This document shows positions 54,103 through 62,110 of a stretch of DNA of 64,000 bases, in pieces. The DNA comes from Sinomonas cyclohexanicum. GTDB lineage: Bacteria; Actinomycetota; Actinomycetes; Actinomycetales; Micrococcaceae. The stretch is taken from the NCBI RefSeq assembly GCF_020886775.1, contig NZ_AP024525.1, forward strand, positions 2,976,001-3,040,000. Direction: 5' to 3'. Within the stretch, counting starts at the first letter, position 1. The number at the start of each line of letters is the position of its first letter. Both the position numbers and the translations under genes were made by a program. The notes below the pieces were generated by a model. The model saw nothing but the letters and a program-made list of their open reading frames with translations, did no database searches and was not told where the DNA came from.

Positions 54103-56345
54103 CAGAACCACGCCTCGAGCCGGTCCAGCGCGGTCCAGAAGCCCTCGCCCGAGTTGACGTGGCCCTGCCAGATCTCCGGGATGAAGCTCACGCCGGGGGC
54201 CAGCCGGTCCAGCTGGTCGACGAGCGCGGCCCAGTCGACCTCGCCCTCCCCCACCTGGACGCCCTCGCCGTCCACGCCCGTGGCGTCGACGAGGTGCAGG
54301 TGGATCGTGTACGGGGCGAGGAGCTCCACGGCCTCGGAGAACGGCATTCCGAGGTGGTTCGCGGCGAGCTTGCTGTGCGAGACGTCCAGACACAGCCTCG
54401 TCCCGGTCGCGGCGGCGAACTCGGCCGTGTCCTTCGGGTCCAGGAACAGGTTGTGGAACTGCTGCCCGCCCATGAGCCACGGGTACGGCGGCAGGGTCTG
54501 GGCGGCGATCCGCACGCCGGAGGTGTCGAGGCGCTCGAGCGCGTCCGCGATGCGCGCGTACATGGGCTCACGCTCGCTCGGCGCAACGTGGCGGTCCTTC
54601 GTGAAGCCGCCCATGGTCACCACCATGACGGGCTCGTCCTCGCGCTTGAACCACTTCGTCAGCGAGCGGGTGATGTCGATGGTGCGCTGCACCTCGGCGA
54701 TCGAGCGCTCCCACACCTCCGGATCGGGCGAGGCGAGGTCCACGAGGAAGTCGCCGGCGAACAGGTCCGGCAGGTGGGTCGTGAAGCCCATGTCGAGCGG
54801 CTCAGTGAACACAGTGTCCGGGTCGATCTCGAGGTCCTTGTAGGAGAAGTGGAACTCGAGGAAGTCCGGCGTGCAGTCCGCGATGAGGGCGGCATGGTCG
54901 TGGTAGCGCACCGGGAGGCCCCACGGGCGGCGGAACGCGAAGTCGCGGCCGGTGGGCACCACGTCGGCGAGGTCGCCTTCGAAGAAGAAGTCGCCCTCGG
55001 CGAGGGTGCGGCGCAGGGTCCGGCCGAGCAGGCGCGGCAGCGCATTGGGCTGCAGGCCGCGGCCGGGGCTCTTGACGTCAACGTCCGCCTCGGTGATGAG
55101 GGTGCCGGCGGGGACGGGCCGCGCGGCGACGAGGGACTTGGCGAGGTTGACGCGGTTCATCATCTCGCCGGTGGAGACCTGGCGCGGAGCGGCCTCGCCG
55201 ATGGACTCCTCGACCTCGCGGATGCGGGCCACCATCGCCGCGAACTCCTCGGGCAGGAGCGAGACCTTGTGGTCGTTGCCCTCCATCGCGGTGTCCACGG
55301 TGAAGTGCTTCTCGATGATCTTCGCCCCGCGCGCCACCGCCGCGACGGGCACGTGGTAGCCGCGCTCGTGGCCCGAGTAGCCCACGATGCACCCGCCGAT
55401 CTCGGCGAGCCGGTCCATGTACGCGAGGTTCACGTCCTTGAACGGGGCCGGGTACGTGGACTGGCAGTGCAGCATCGCGAAGCTCGCGCCGAGGGAGCGC
55501 ATGAGGGCCGCCGTCTCGCGGATCTCATCCTCGCGGGACATCCCGGTGGAGAGGATGAGCGGGAGCCCGCGGGCTCCGGCGTCGCGCAGGAGGCCGTGGT
55601 TGGTCAGATCCGCGGAGGCGATCTTCAGCGCGGGGATGCCGTAGTCCGCGAGTGCCGCGACGCTTGGCGTGTCCCACGGGGTGCACATGACGTCAACGCC
55701 GCGGTCCCTCGCGTGGTCGAAGACGGTGAAGAGCTTCTCGGCCGGCAGGGAGAACCGCGAGAGCAGGTCGAGGGTGTACTGGGCGCCGAGGTCCTCCCCC
55801 GCGCTCGAGCCGCCGGACTGGCGGTAGAGGGCGTCCATGTCCCGCAGCTGGAACTTCACGGCGTCCGCGCCGGCGTCCGCCGCGAGGTCCACGAGCCGCT
55901 TGGCGAGGTCCACTGACCCGTTGTGGTTGTTGCCGATCTCGGCGATGACGAACGCCGGGCTGCCCGGGCCGATCTCGTGCCGCCCGATGCGCAGCACGTC
56001 GGCACGGTCCACCGCGATCGCCATGAGGTGCCCGCGCGCGTCCACGAGCGGAACGTGCGTGACGCCGCGGGTGAGGTGGCCGCCGAGCTCGGCGGGCGGC
56101 GTCGTATGCGGGGCGGTGCGGACCGAACGGTTGGCGACCGCGATCGCAGACACGGTGAGGTCCGCGGTGGGATTGCTGACGATCCAGCGGCGGAAGTCGC
56201 CGTCGGAGAGGGAGCCCTGGAGGATGCCGTGCTCGTCGACGCAGAAGACGATCCGCTCCTGGTTCGCGGTGATCTTCTGCAGCGCCGTGAGGATGGGGTC
56301 CTCGGAGAAGACGACGTACGGCGTAATGTTCCGCTCGATGATCAT
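54102..56345 (-). CDS. CBS - NeuB synthase - SAF - TIM-barrel fusion protein (nonulosonate synthase)
   Basis: A 747-aa multidomain enzyme. Residues 1-115 form a CBS pair (EDPILTALQKITANQERIVFCVDEHGILQGSLSDGDFRRWI). Residues about 122-390 are a NeuB condensing domain: FVIAEIGNNHNGSVDLAKRLVDLAADAGADAVKFQ and GYSGHERGYHVPVAAVARGAKIIEKHF. A SAF domain (about 395-462) follows. Residues about 470-747 resemble a xylose-isomerase-type TIM barrel. NeuB condenses phosphoenolpyruvate with a 6-deoxy or N-acyl hexosamine to give a nonulosonic acid (sialic, legionaminic or pseudaminic). ATG at 56345 overlaps the cytidylyltransferase gene by four bases. The C-terminal domain may supply or modify the substrate. 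Confidence 0.88.
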   Translation of the reverse strand: MIIERNITPYVVFSEDPILTALQKITANQERIVFCVDEHGILQGSLSDGDFRRWIVSNPTADLTVSAIAVANRSVRTAPHTTPPAELGGHLTRGVTHVPLVDARGHLMAIAVDRADVLRIGRHEIGPGSPAFVIAEIGNNHNGSVDLAKRLVDLAADAGADAVKFQLRDMDALYRQSGGSSAGEDLGAQYTLDLLSRFSLPAEKLFTVFDHARDRGVDVMCTPWDTPSVAALADYGIPALKIASADLTNHGLLRDAGARGLPLILSTGMSREDEIRETAALMRSLGASFAMLHCQSTYPAPFKDVNLAYMDRLAEIGGCIVGYSGHERGYHVPVAAVARGAKIIEKHFTVDTAMEGNDHKVSLLPEEFAAMVARIREVEESIGEAAPRQVSTGEMMNRVNLAKSLVAARPVPAGTLITEADVDVKSPGRGLQPNALPRLLGRTLRRTLAEGDFFFEGDLADVVPTGRDFAFRRPWGLPVRYHDHAALIADCTPDFLEFHFSYKDLEIDPDTVFTEPLDMGFTTHLPDLFAGDFLVDLASPDPEVWERSIAEVQRTIDITRSLTKWFKREDEPVMVVTMGGFTKDRHVAPSEREPMYARIADALERLDTSGVRIAAQTLPPYPWLMGGQQFHNLFLDPKDTAEFAAATGTRLCLDVSHSKLAANHLGMPFSEAVELLAPYTIHLHLVDATGVDGEGVQVGEGEVDWAALVDQLDRLAPGVSFIPEIWQGHVNSGEGFWTALDRLEAWF

Positions 56346-57064
56346 TCGGCGCGTGTCTCCCCCTCCAGTTCCTCGCGGAACCGGCCTAGCTGCTGTTCGG
56401 CGACGGCGAGGTCCAGCTCGGTGTCGACGTCGACGCCTTCCCTCTCGTCCATGACGAACAGGCCGATGCGGCCGCCGAGGCGGTTGTCGAGCTGCTCGTA
56501 GATGCCGGTCCGCGTCACGTAGAGGGACCCGGTCTCGCGGTACCGGAAGTCCCGCTCGGCGAGCTCCTGACGGCGCGGCCTGCTCCCCACAGTGTACTGG
56601 GCGGCCGGCTGGCCCCCCGTCTCGAGTGGCATGGTCCACAGGAACGGGGTCTGCGGGACCACACCCACGAGGGAGTCGACGCCAGTCGCCTCGAACTGCT
56701 CCACGGCGCGGTCCAGCGTGCCGGGGAAGCGCAGCGGCGAGGTGGCCTGGAGGAGCATGACGGCGTCGGGTCGGCGTCCCTGGGAGGTGCGGAAGTCGAT
56801 GGCGTGGCGGACCACGGGCTCGGTCGCGGTGGTGTCCTGGGCGAGCTCGGCGGGGCGCAGGAACGGCACGTCGGCGCCGGCCGCGCGGGCCACGTCCGCG
56901 ATCTCGGAGTCGTCGGTGGAGACGAGCACGTCGAGGCCGGCCTTCGCGGCGAGGGCCTGCTCGATCGTCCACACGACGAGCGGCTTGCCGGCCACCCGGC
57001 GGATGTTCTTCCGCGGGATGCCCTTCGATCCGCCGCGGACGGGGATGACGCAGAGGGTGTTCAC
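56342..57064 (-). CDS. CMP-nonulosonate cytidylyltransferase (NeuA-like)
   Basis: A 240-aa nucleotidyltransferase. NTLCVIPVRGGSKGIPRKNIRRVAGKPLVVWTIEQAL is the CMP-N-acetylneuraminate synthetase signature, followed by LQATSPLRFPGTLDRAV and RETGSLYVTRTGIY. It activates the product of the neighbouring NeuB domain with CTP. The GTG at 57064 overlaps the upstream gene by four bases. Its neighbours support the sialic-like pathway; the exact sugar cannot be told. Confidence 0.9.
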   Translation of the reverse strand: MNTLCVIPVRGGSKGIPRKNIRRVAGKPLVVWTIEQALAAKAGLDVLVSTDDSEIADVARAAGADVPFLRPAELAQDTTATEPVVRHAIDFRTSQGRRPDAVMLLQATSPLRFPGTLDRAVEQFEATGVDSLVGVVPQTPFLWTMPLETGGQPAAQYTVGSRPRRQELAERDFRYRETGSLYVTRTGIYEQLDNRLGGRIGLFVMDEREGVDVDTELDLAVAEQQLGRFREELEGETRAE

Positions 57065-58131
57065 GGGCGGGCTCCTAGGGTTGTCAGGAGGTGGGAGGCG
57101 ATGGCGGCGGCGGGCTCGGTGACGGGCCTGGCGGGCGACGGCGTGGGGTCGCCTCCCCAGGGACGCATCCCGTACCGCTCCCAGAACTCGGAGAGCCATG
57201 CGGGCGGGCGCGGGTAGTGGACCCAGGCCGGAAGGCCGCGCGCCGCGGCCTCGAGCACGCCGGTGGAGAATGCCGAGACGACCGGTCGACCGAGGTCGGC
57301 GAGTGGGAGGCCGGAGCGGTCGAACGCGATGCCCTGGCGCTCCCAGCGTTTGTGCTGCAGCCTCGAGAGGATATCGGTCTCGGCCGGGTGCGCCCGGTAC
57401 TCGGACCCGGTGGCGCGGCAGAAGCCGCCCGCGGCGCGGGCCTTGCCGGCGCGGGGCAGCTCGGCGCCGTGCAGCTGGCCGAGGTACACCGGTGGTTGAG
57501 CGGAGTCGAAACCCGGTGGTTGAGCGGAGTCGAAACCCGATAGTTGAGCGGAGTCGAAACCCGCCGCCCACAGCAGCTGCGAGCCGACGGTCGTGTGCGT
57601 GACGTCCATGCGGCCCGATGCCGCGAACCCGGCGTCCGCATCGCTGAACGAGAACACGTGCGCGTCCCGCGGGAGCGGCGGAGCGTGCGGGGTCAGGAGG
57701 CCGTGCTGGACCACGAAGAACTCAGCGTCGAGCTTGCGAGCCCAGGCCTCCGCGAGCGATCCGACTGGAAGGTAGTGCCCCACGGCGAGCACTGCGGCGG
57801 TGCCCTCGAGTACGTCGGGGACCGTCCCGCCGTCGTGCGCTTCCGCACCGAGCTCCGTCCAGGCCCACTCCCCCGGCAGGACGCCGTCGAGCCGCCGCGG
57901 TGCGAGGACGGCCGCGTCGACGTCCGGGCCGAGCAGCTCGAGCGGGCGGATCAGCGAGGCGATCTGGGTGGGCGTCGTGGCGTCGAGCGCGACGAGAAGC
58001 CGCGGCGACGTGCCCCGGACGGCGAGCCATGGACGAGCCTGTGCGGCTGGCCGCAGAGCGCTGCGGACCAGCCGGAGTGGGTTCTGGCGCCGCTGCCATG
58101 ACCGCCACGCTGAGAGGTCCGCCGGAAACAT
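57061..58131 (-). CDS. Hypothetical glycan-operon protein, GT-B/polysialyltransferase-like
   Basis: A 356-aa protein not confidently assigned. SPRLLVALDATTPTQIASLIRPLELLGPDV, FFVVQHGLLTPHAPPLPRDAHVFSFSDADAGFA and a late ISAFSTGVLEAAARGLPAWVHYP-like motif resemble the second lobe of capsule KDO/polysialic-type GT-B transferases. Its place next to the CMP-sugar synthetase suggests it uses CMP-nonulosonate. Three translated DNA repeats (GFDSAQPP) sit mid-protein in a loop. The ATG at 58131 shares one base with the upstream stop. Confidence 0.75.
   Translation of the reverse strand: MFPADLSAWRSWQRRQNPLRLVRSALRPAAQARPWLAVRGTSPRLLVALDATTPTQIASLIRPLELLGPDVDAAVLAPRRLDGVLPGEWAWTELGAEAHDGGTVPDVLEGTAAVLAVGHYLPVGSLAEAWARKLDAEFFVVQHGLLTPHAPPLPRDAHVFSFSDADAGFAASGRMDVTHTTVGSQLLWAAGFDSAQLSGFDSAQPPGFDSAQPPVYLGQLHGAELPRAGKARAAGGFCRATGSEYRAHPAETDILSRLQHKRWERQGIAFDRSGLPLADLGRPVVSAFSTGVLEAAARGLPAWVHYPRPPAWLSEFWERYGMRPWGGDPTPSPARPVTEPAAAIASHLLTTLGARP
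57491..57562. repeat. Three 24-bp tandem repeats in a glycan-operon gene
   Basis: Units 57491-57514, 57515-57538 and 57539-57562 share GTTGAGCGGAGTCGAAACCC. On the coding (minus) strand they read GFDSAQPP or GFDSAQLS. They are a shorter form of the 30-bp units at 53945-54094, lacking a GCGCTCCGCT insert. Confidence 0.92.
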
Positions 58132-59135
58132 CAGTCCCACAGCGTGTCCAGCCGCTCGATCCTGTGGGCGAAGGTGTGCTCGGCAAGGGTGCGGCGCCGT
58201 CCGGCTTCGCGGATCCGCTCGCTCCACGCCCGGTCGCGCAGGGCTCGCCGGGACAGGTCCACGAGCTCCTCGGAGGAGCCGAAGACGAGGGCCTCGGTGC
58301 CGGGGTCGTAGAAGTCCTCGACGTCTGGCCGGTCGATGAGCTGGAGGCCACCCATGCCGGGCACCTCGAACGTGCGCATCGCGAGGCCGGCTTGAAGGCC
58401 GTGGACGTTGATCGCCGCAGCAGCCTCGGCCTGGACCGTGTAGGCGCGCTCGAGTGGGATATCCCGCTCGGACGGCAGGTCGGGCCGGTCCAGCTCCCAC
58501 GTGCGGAGCAGGTCGAAGGGGTGCCGAGACCATTGGCGGCCGTAGGCACGCACGGGCAGGCCTGCGTCGCGCAGCTCCTCGAGGAGCGCCACGCGGTTGG
58601 GGTAGCGGGAGCCGACGAAGACGACCTCGCCGCTGCGCGATGACGGCGGGCTCGCAAGGTCAGGGTCGAAGCCGTTGGGGACCCAGCACGCGTTGACGCC
58701 CTGATCCACGAGGGTCTCGGTCTCGCTGCGTGCGTAGCTGACCACGGGGCCGACCTCACGGAGAAATTCATGGGTGTAGCGGTGGCGGTGCAGGTCGTCG
58801 TAGAGCCACAGGATGCGCGGAAGCTCACGGCGCTCGACCTCGTCCCAGAAGTCCTGACCGAGAGTGTCCCCCTTGATCACGACGATGCGGTCCGGCACGG
58901 CCTCGCGCACGGCTGCAAGCGTGCGCTCGGTGGCCCATTTCTCGGCCGCTCGGCGGCTGTCGATGCCGAGCCGCCCAGGCAATTCGAAGACCGCCTTGTT
59001 GCGGATCTTCTCCGGGATGGTCGTGAAGGCGTCGTAGCAGTGTGTGACGACCTCGTATCCACGGCCCTCGAGCGCGCGGGCGATCCCCCGGTGGTAGCCG
59101 TGGAACGACGGGGTGATCAGGAGCAGCCGGGTCAC
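58131..59135 (-). CDS. CgeB-like glycosyltransferase
   Basis: A 334-aa GT-B enzyme of the CgeB/Glyco_trans_1_2 type. LLLITPSFHGYHRGIARALEGRGYEVVTHCYD opens the first lobe. VSYARSETETLVDQGVNACWVPNGFDPDL and VVFVGSRYPNRVALLEELRDAGLPVRAYG follow. The C-terminal part is typical: AAAAINVHGLQAGLAMRTFEVPGMGGLQLIDRPDVEDFYDPGTEALVF. The role of its sugar in the glycan is unknown. GTG start with a four-base overlap. Confidence 0.87.
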   Translation of the reverse strand: MTRLLLITPSFHGYHRGIARALEGRGYEVVTHCYDAFTTIPEKIRNKAVFELPGRLGIDSRRAAEKWATERTLAAVREAVPDRIVVIKGDTLGQDFWDEVERRELPRILWLYDDLHRHRYTHEFLREVGPVVSYARSETETLVDQGVNACWVPNGFDPDLASPPSSRSGEVVFVGSRYPNRVALLEELRDAGLPVRAYGRQWSRHPFDLLRTWELDRPDLPSERDIPLERAYTVQAEAAAAINVHGLQAGLAMRTFEVPGMGGLQLIDRPDVEDFYDPGTEALVFGSSEELVDLSRRALRDRAWSERIREAGRRRTLAEHTFAHRIERLDTLWD

Positions 59136-60034
59136 TGGCCGCGCTCCGCGCGCGGCCTAAGGTAGCCGAGCTCGCGGCGGAGGGTCTCAGCCGCGTCGAT
59201 GTCCCTGCCGGCCGCCTGACGGATGGCGTTGACACCGAAGTTGGCCGCGGAGGCTGTTGCGAGGGCTGCCTTGAGGCCTCGTTCGCCGCCCCACTTGGCG
59301 GCGTACTTGAGTCTCGACTCCACAAGCCAGTGGCGGCGGCGCTCCGGGTCCGAGGACCCCCCGCCCTCGTGGACCGCCGTGATCGTCCCAGCAAAGACGC
59401 TGGGCACACCGATCTCTCGGAGCCGGCGCTGGAGATCGACTTCCTCGGCATTCATGAAGAAGCCTTCGTCGAACCCGCCGACGGCACGGACCTGTTCCAC
59501 CGGCAGGAGCATGGCAGCGCCCATGACCCAGTCGACTGGGACGGTGGCGCCGTCGACGCAGCGGGTGTCATGGCCGACCGCTTCGTGGAGTGGCCGGAGA
59601 TGTCGGAAGCGGGCGAGCGGGCTGAGCCACTCAGTGGCCTGGTGGCCAGCTGTAGGGAAGTGCCTGCCGACCCATTGGGGCTGGCCGTCGTGGCCGAGCA
59701 CCTGCGGGCTCACGACCGCGGGCATCCACGGCTCGGCCGCTGTGAGGAGATCCTCAATGAATCTGGGGCCGATCTCGAGGTCGCTGTTGAGCACAAGCGC
59801 ATAGTCGGTCTGGACCCGCGCGAGGCCCGAGTTGACCGCGGATCCGAACCCGCCGTTGCGCTCGCGGCGCACGACGGTGACACCGTCGGCTTCGGGGAAC
59901 GGCTGCGGTGAGGCGTCGTCGGACACCATGATGCCCGCGAGGCTCGATCCGGTCTGCCTCCGGAGGCTCTCCACGAGCGCGAGTGTCGGGGCTGGGTCGC
60001 CGTAGTGCGGGATGACTGCCGTCACCGAGCTCAT
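59132..60034 (-). CDS. Glycosyltransferase family 2 (WbbL/rhamnosyl-like)
   Basis: A 300-aa GT-A enzyme: VTAVIPHYGDPAPTLALVESLRRQTGSSLAGIMVSDDASP, a long loop with RERNGGFGSAVNSGLARVQTDYALVLNSDLEIGP (the xSDxE metal-site variant), and VPVDWVMGAAMLLPVEQVRAVGGFDEGFFMNAEEVDLQRRLREIG. This pattern is closest to dTDP-rhamnosyl transferases. ATG at 60034, with a four-base overlap. Confidence 0.9.
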   Translation of the reverse strand: MSSVTAVIPHYGDPAPTLALVESLRRQTGSSLAGIMVSDDASPQPFPEADGVTVVRRERNGGFGSAVNSGLARVQTDYALVLNSDLEIGPRFIEDLLTAAEPWMPAVVSPQVLGHDGQPQWVGRHFPTAGHQATEWLSPLARFRHLRPLHEAVGHDTRCVDGATVPVDWVMGAAMLLPVEQVRAVGGFDEGFFMNAEEVDLQRRLREIGVPSVFAGTITAVHEGGGSSDPERRRHWLVESRLKYAAKWGGERGLKAALATASAANFGVNAIRQAAGRDIDAAETLRRELGYLRPRAERGQ

Positions 60035-60939
60035 GCGGTCGCCTCCATCAGCCGCGGGCGCGGCGGATTGCCCAGCTTTCGGTAGCGGAGGTGGCCTACG
60101 AGGACGCCGACGGTCCATCCGAGGGCGCGCGCCTGGCCTAGGCGCGCTTTCGGGTCCAGAAGTCGATGGGCGCGCAGCGTCTGCGCGACTGCGTTGCGAA
60201 TGCTCCCCTTGAAGGACACGGGGGCGAGGCTATCGGTCGACGCGTGGCGGACCCACAGCTGGAGCGAGGACTCGCCGTAGTTGAACGACTGCCGAAGGAC
60301 GCCGCGGGTGTCGGCGCGCTGGCGGTAGTCGACGACGGCATCCGGCGCCCAGCCGAGGGTGTAGCCCGCATGCTGGAGCCGCCACGCGAAGTCGACCTCT
60401 TCGTGACCGTGCGGGAAGGACTCATCGGTGCCTCCCACCGCGAGGTAGGCCGTACGACGCGCGCCGAATGACGCCCCCACCGCGTACGGGAGGTAGGCGA
60501 AGACGGAACGCAGCCCGTGAGAGAGTGCCTCCATACCCGTGATGGTCTCGGGTGCGTTGATGCGGTCCAAGCGCACGGGTCCCCCGACGGCGTCGAACTC
60601 GGCGAGTCCCTCCGCCATGGCGCACACCCAACGGGGGCCCACGTGGTCGTCGGCATCGCAGAACGCCACCGCCGACGCCTGCGCCGCGATAACGCCCGCG
60701 TTCCGAGCGAACGCCACGCCCGGGCGCGCGCCGGCGTCGACTACACGGACGGGCATATGCTCGTTTGCCCAAGCCTCAGCGAGCGCCGCGGTCGAGTCGG
60801 TCGAGCCATTGTCCGCGACTACTACCTCGAACTTGGGGGCGTCCTCCTGTGCAGCGAGGCAGCGCAGCTGCTCCCCCAGCGTCTCGGCTCCGTTGCGGAC
60901 AGGGATGACGACGGTCAGCTCATAGGCGGGCTCAGCCAT
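60031..60939 (-). CDS. Glycosyltransferase family 2
   Basis: A 302-aa GT-A enzyme. LTVVIPVRNGAETLGEQLRCLAAQEDAPKFEVVVADNGSTDST opens it, VAFCDADDHVGPRWV carries the metal-binding DADD, and FPHGHEEVDFAWRLQHAGY is the acceptor motif. The C-terminus is hydrophobic and basic, suggesting membrane contact. The ATG at 60939 overlaps the previous gene by eight bases. Confidence 0.9.
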   Translation of the reverse strand: MAEPAYELTVVIPVRNGAETLGEQLRCLAAQEDAPKFEVVVADNGSTDSTAALAEAWANEHMPVRVVDAGARPGVAFARNAGVIAAQASAVAFCDADDHVGPRWVCAMAEGLAEFDAVGGPVRLDRINAPETITGMEALSHGLRSVFAYLPYAVGASFGARRTAYLAVGGTDESFPHGHEEVDFAWRLQHAGYTLGWAPDAVVDYRQRADTRGVLRQSFNYGESSLQLWVRHASTDSLAPVSFKGSIRNAVAQTLRAHRLLDPKARLGQARALGWTVGVLVGHLRYRKLGNPPRPRLMEATA

Positions 60940-62110
60940 AGATCTCCCTCATGCTCTGCTCGAACTGCTCCTGGCCGAAGCGCCCGACCGCCTCCGCGCG
61001 TGCTGCGGCGGCCCGGAGCTCCGCGGGGTCAGGGTTGGTGAGGACCTCGACGACGGCTGCTGCGAACTCAGTGGCGTCGCTGTGTACCCCTGCGAACCAC
61101 GCTTCGGTACCTATACCCTCGGCACCCACCGGAGTCGTGACGACCGGTACCCCCCGCACGAGAGCGTCCACGACCTTGAACTTCACCCCGGCGCCGAGAC
61201 GTAGGGGCACGACGACGGCCGCGGCCTCATCGTAGAGAGGCTCGAGATCATCGACGAACCCGAGCAGCTCGATCCCGGCCTTCGCGGCTGCCTCGGCGAC
61301 GTGTGGACGGATGCCGAGCCCCGCCACGCGGAAGCGAACACCCGGAACCTCGGCGCGGATGAGCGGGAACACCTCTTTGAGGAACCAGAAAAGGCCCTCC
61401 TCGTTCTCCCAGCGCGCCAGCATGCTCACGAGGAGCAATTCCGGACCCCGCGCGCGCTCCATCCGGTGGGCCATATCCCCTGCGAGGGGAGGAGTCACGA
61501 CGGCGATCCGTGCCCGGCCCACCGGAAGGAGCGCCGCGTCCTTGTTACTGAGGACTGTCACCACATCGACTGCGTTGACGAGAGCGCGTTCGCTTGCCAC
61601 AGCAGTGCGCCTCGCGTGCTTCCACCGGAGCCTCCGCGCTGGCCCCGGCGCCGCGTCATGCATCCGATCGAAACGCTGGGAGAGCACGTCATGGACGGTG
61701 CAGACAATACGGGCCCGCGGGTTGAGGCGCCTAATTGCGGCTGCAAGCTGCGCTTGTTCCGCCCACTGCAGGTCCACGACGTCGGCCGCCCTCAGCGCAT
61801 CCCGCACCGATTCATCGGAAGAGAGCATTTCGAACCAGACAGGAGCCGGCCGGTCCGGACGAACATAGCTGGCCAGGTTACGCAGATTGCGCACTAATCG
61901 ACTACGAGTCCGTGGCGCCACGACCAAATGTCGGGGCGTGCCACCACTCGCGAGCGAGCGCCTCACGGACATACCATCCGGAACCACCACAAGCAGGTCT
62001 CCGCACCCCCGAAGCGCTTTGGCTACTTCGTGGACGTAGCGGGTTCCGGCGTTGTCAGCATTTAGGCAGGGAAGGACCGGGGAGAGCATCACAATTCGAC
62101 GTATCGTCAC
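60932..62110 (-). CDS. Glycosyltransferase family 4
   Basis: A 392-aa GT-B enzyme. The N-terminal part includes PVLPCLNADNAGTRYVHEVAKALRGCGDLLVVVP and ADVVDLQWAEQAQLAAAIRRLNP. The donor lobe has ELLLVSMLARWENEEGLFWFLKEVFPLI and VVPLRLGAGVKFKVVDALVRGVPVVTTPVGAEGI, with the glycine-rich loop instead of the classic E-x7-E. GTG start, four-base overlap with the ABC exporter gene. Confidence 0.87.
   Translation of the reverse strand: MTIRRIVMLSPVLPCLNADNAGTRYVHEVAKALRGCGDLLVVVPDGMSVRRSLASGGTPRHLVVAPRTRSRLVRNLRNLASYVRPDRPAPVWFEMLSSDESVRDALRAADVVDLQWAEQAQLAAAIRRLNPRARIVCTVHDVLSQRFDRMHDAAPGPARRLRWKHARRTAVASERALVNAVDVVTVLSNKDAALLPVGRARIAVVTPPLAGDMAHRMERARGPELLLVSMLARWENEEGLFWFLKEVFPLIRAEVPGVRFRVAGLGIRPHVAEAAAKAGIELLGFVDDLEPLYDEAAAVVVPLRLGAGVKFKVVDALVRGVPVVTTPVGAEGIGTEAWFAGVHSDATEFAAAVVEVLTNPDPAELRAAAARAEAVGRFGQEQFEQSMREIYG

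Noticed and set aside
54159-55916. Plus-strand open frame of 585 codons
   Set aside because: Shadow of the NeuB fusion gene; no recognisable motif, and the opposite strand explains the sequence fully.
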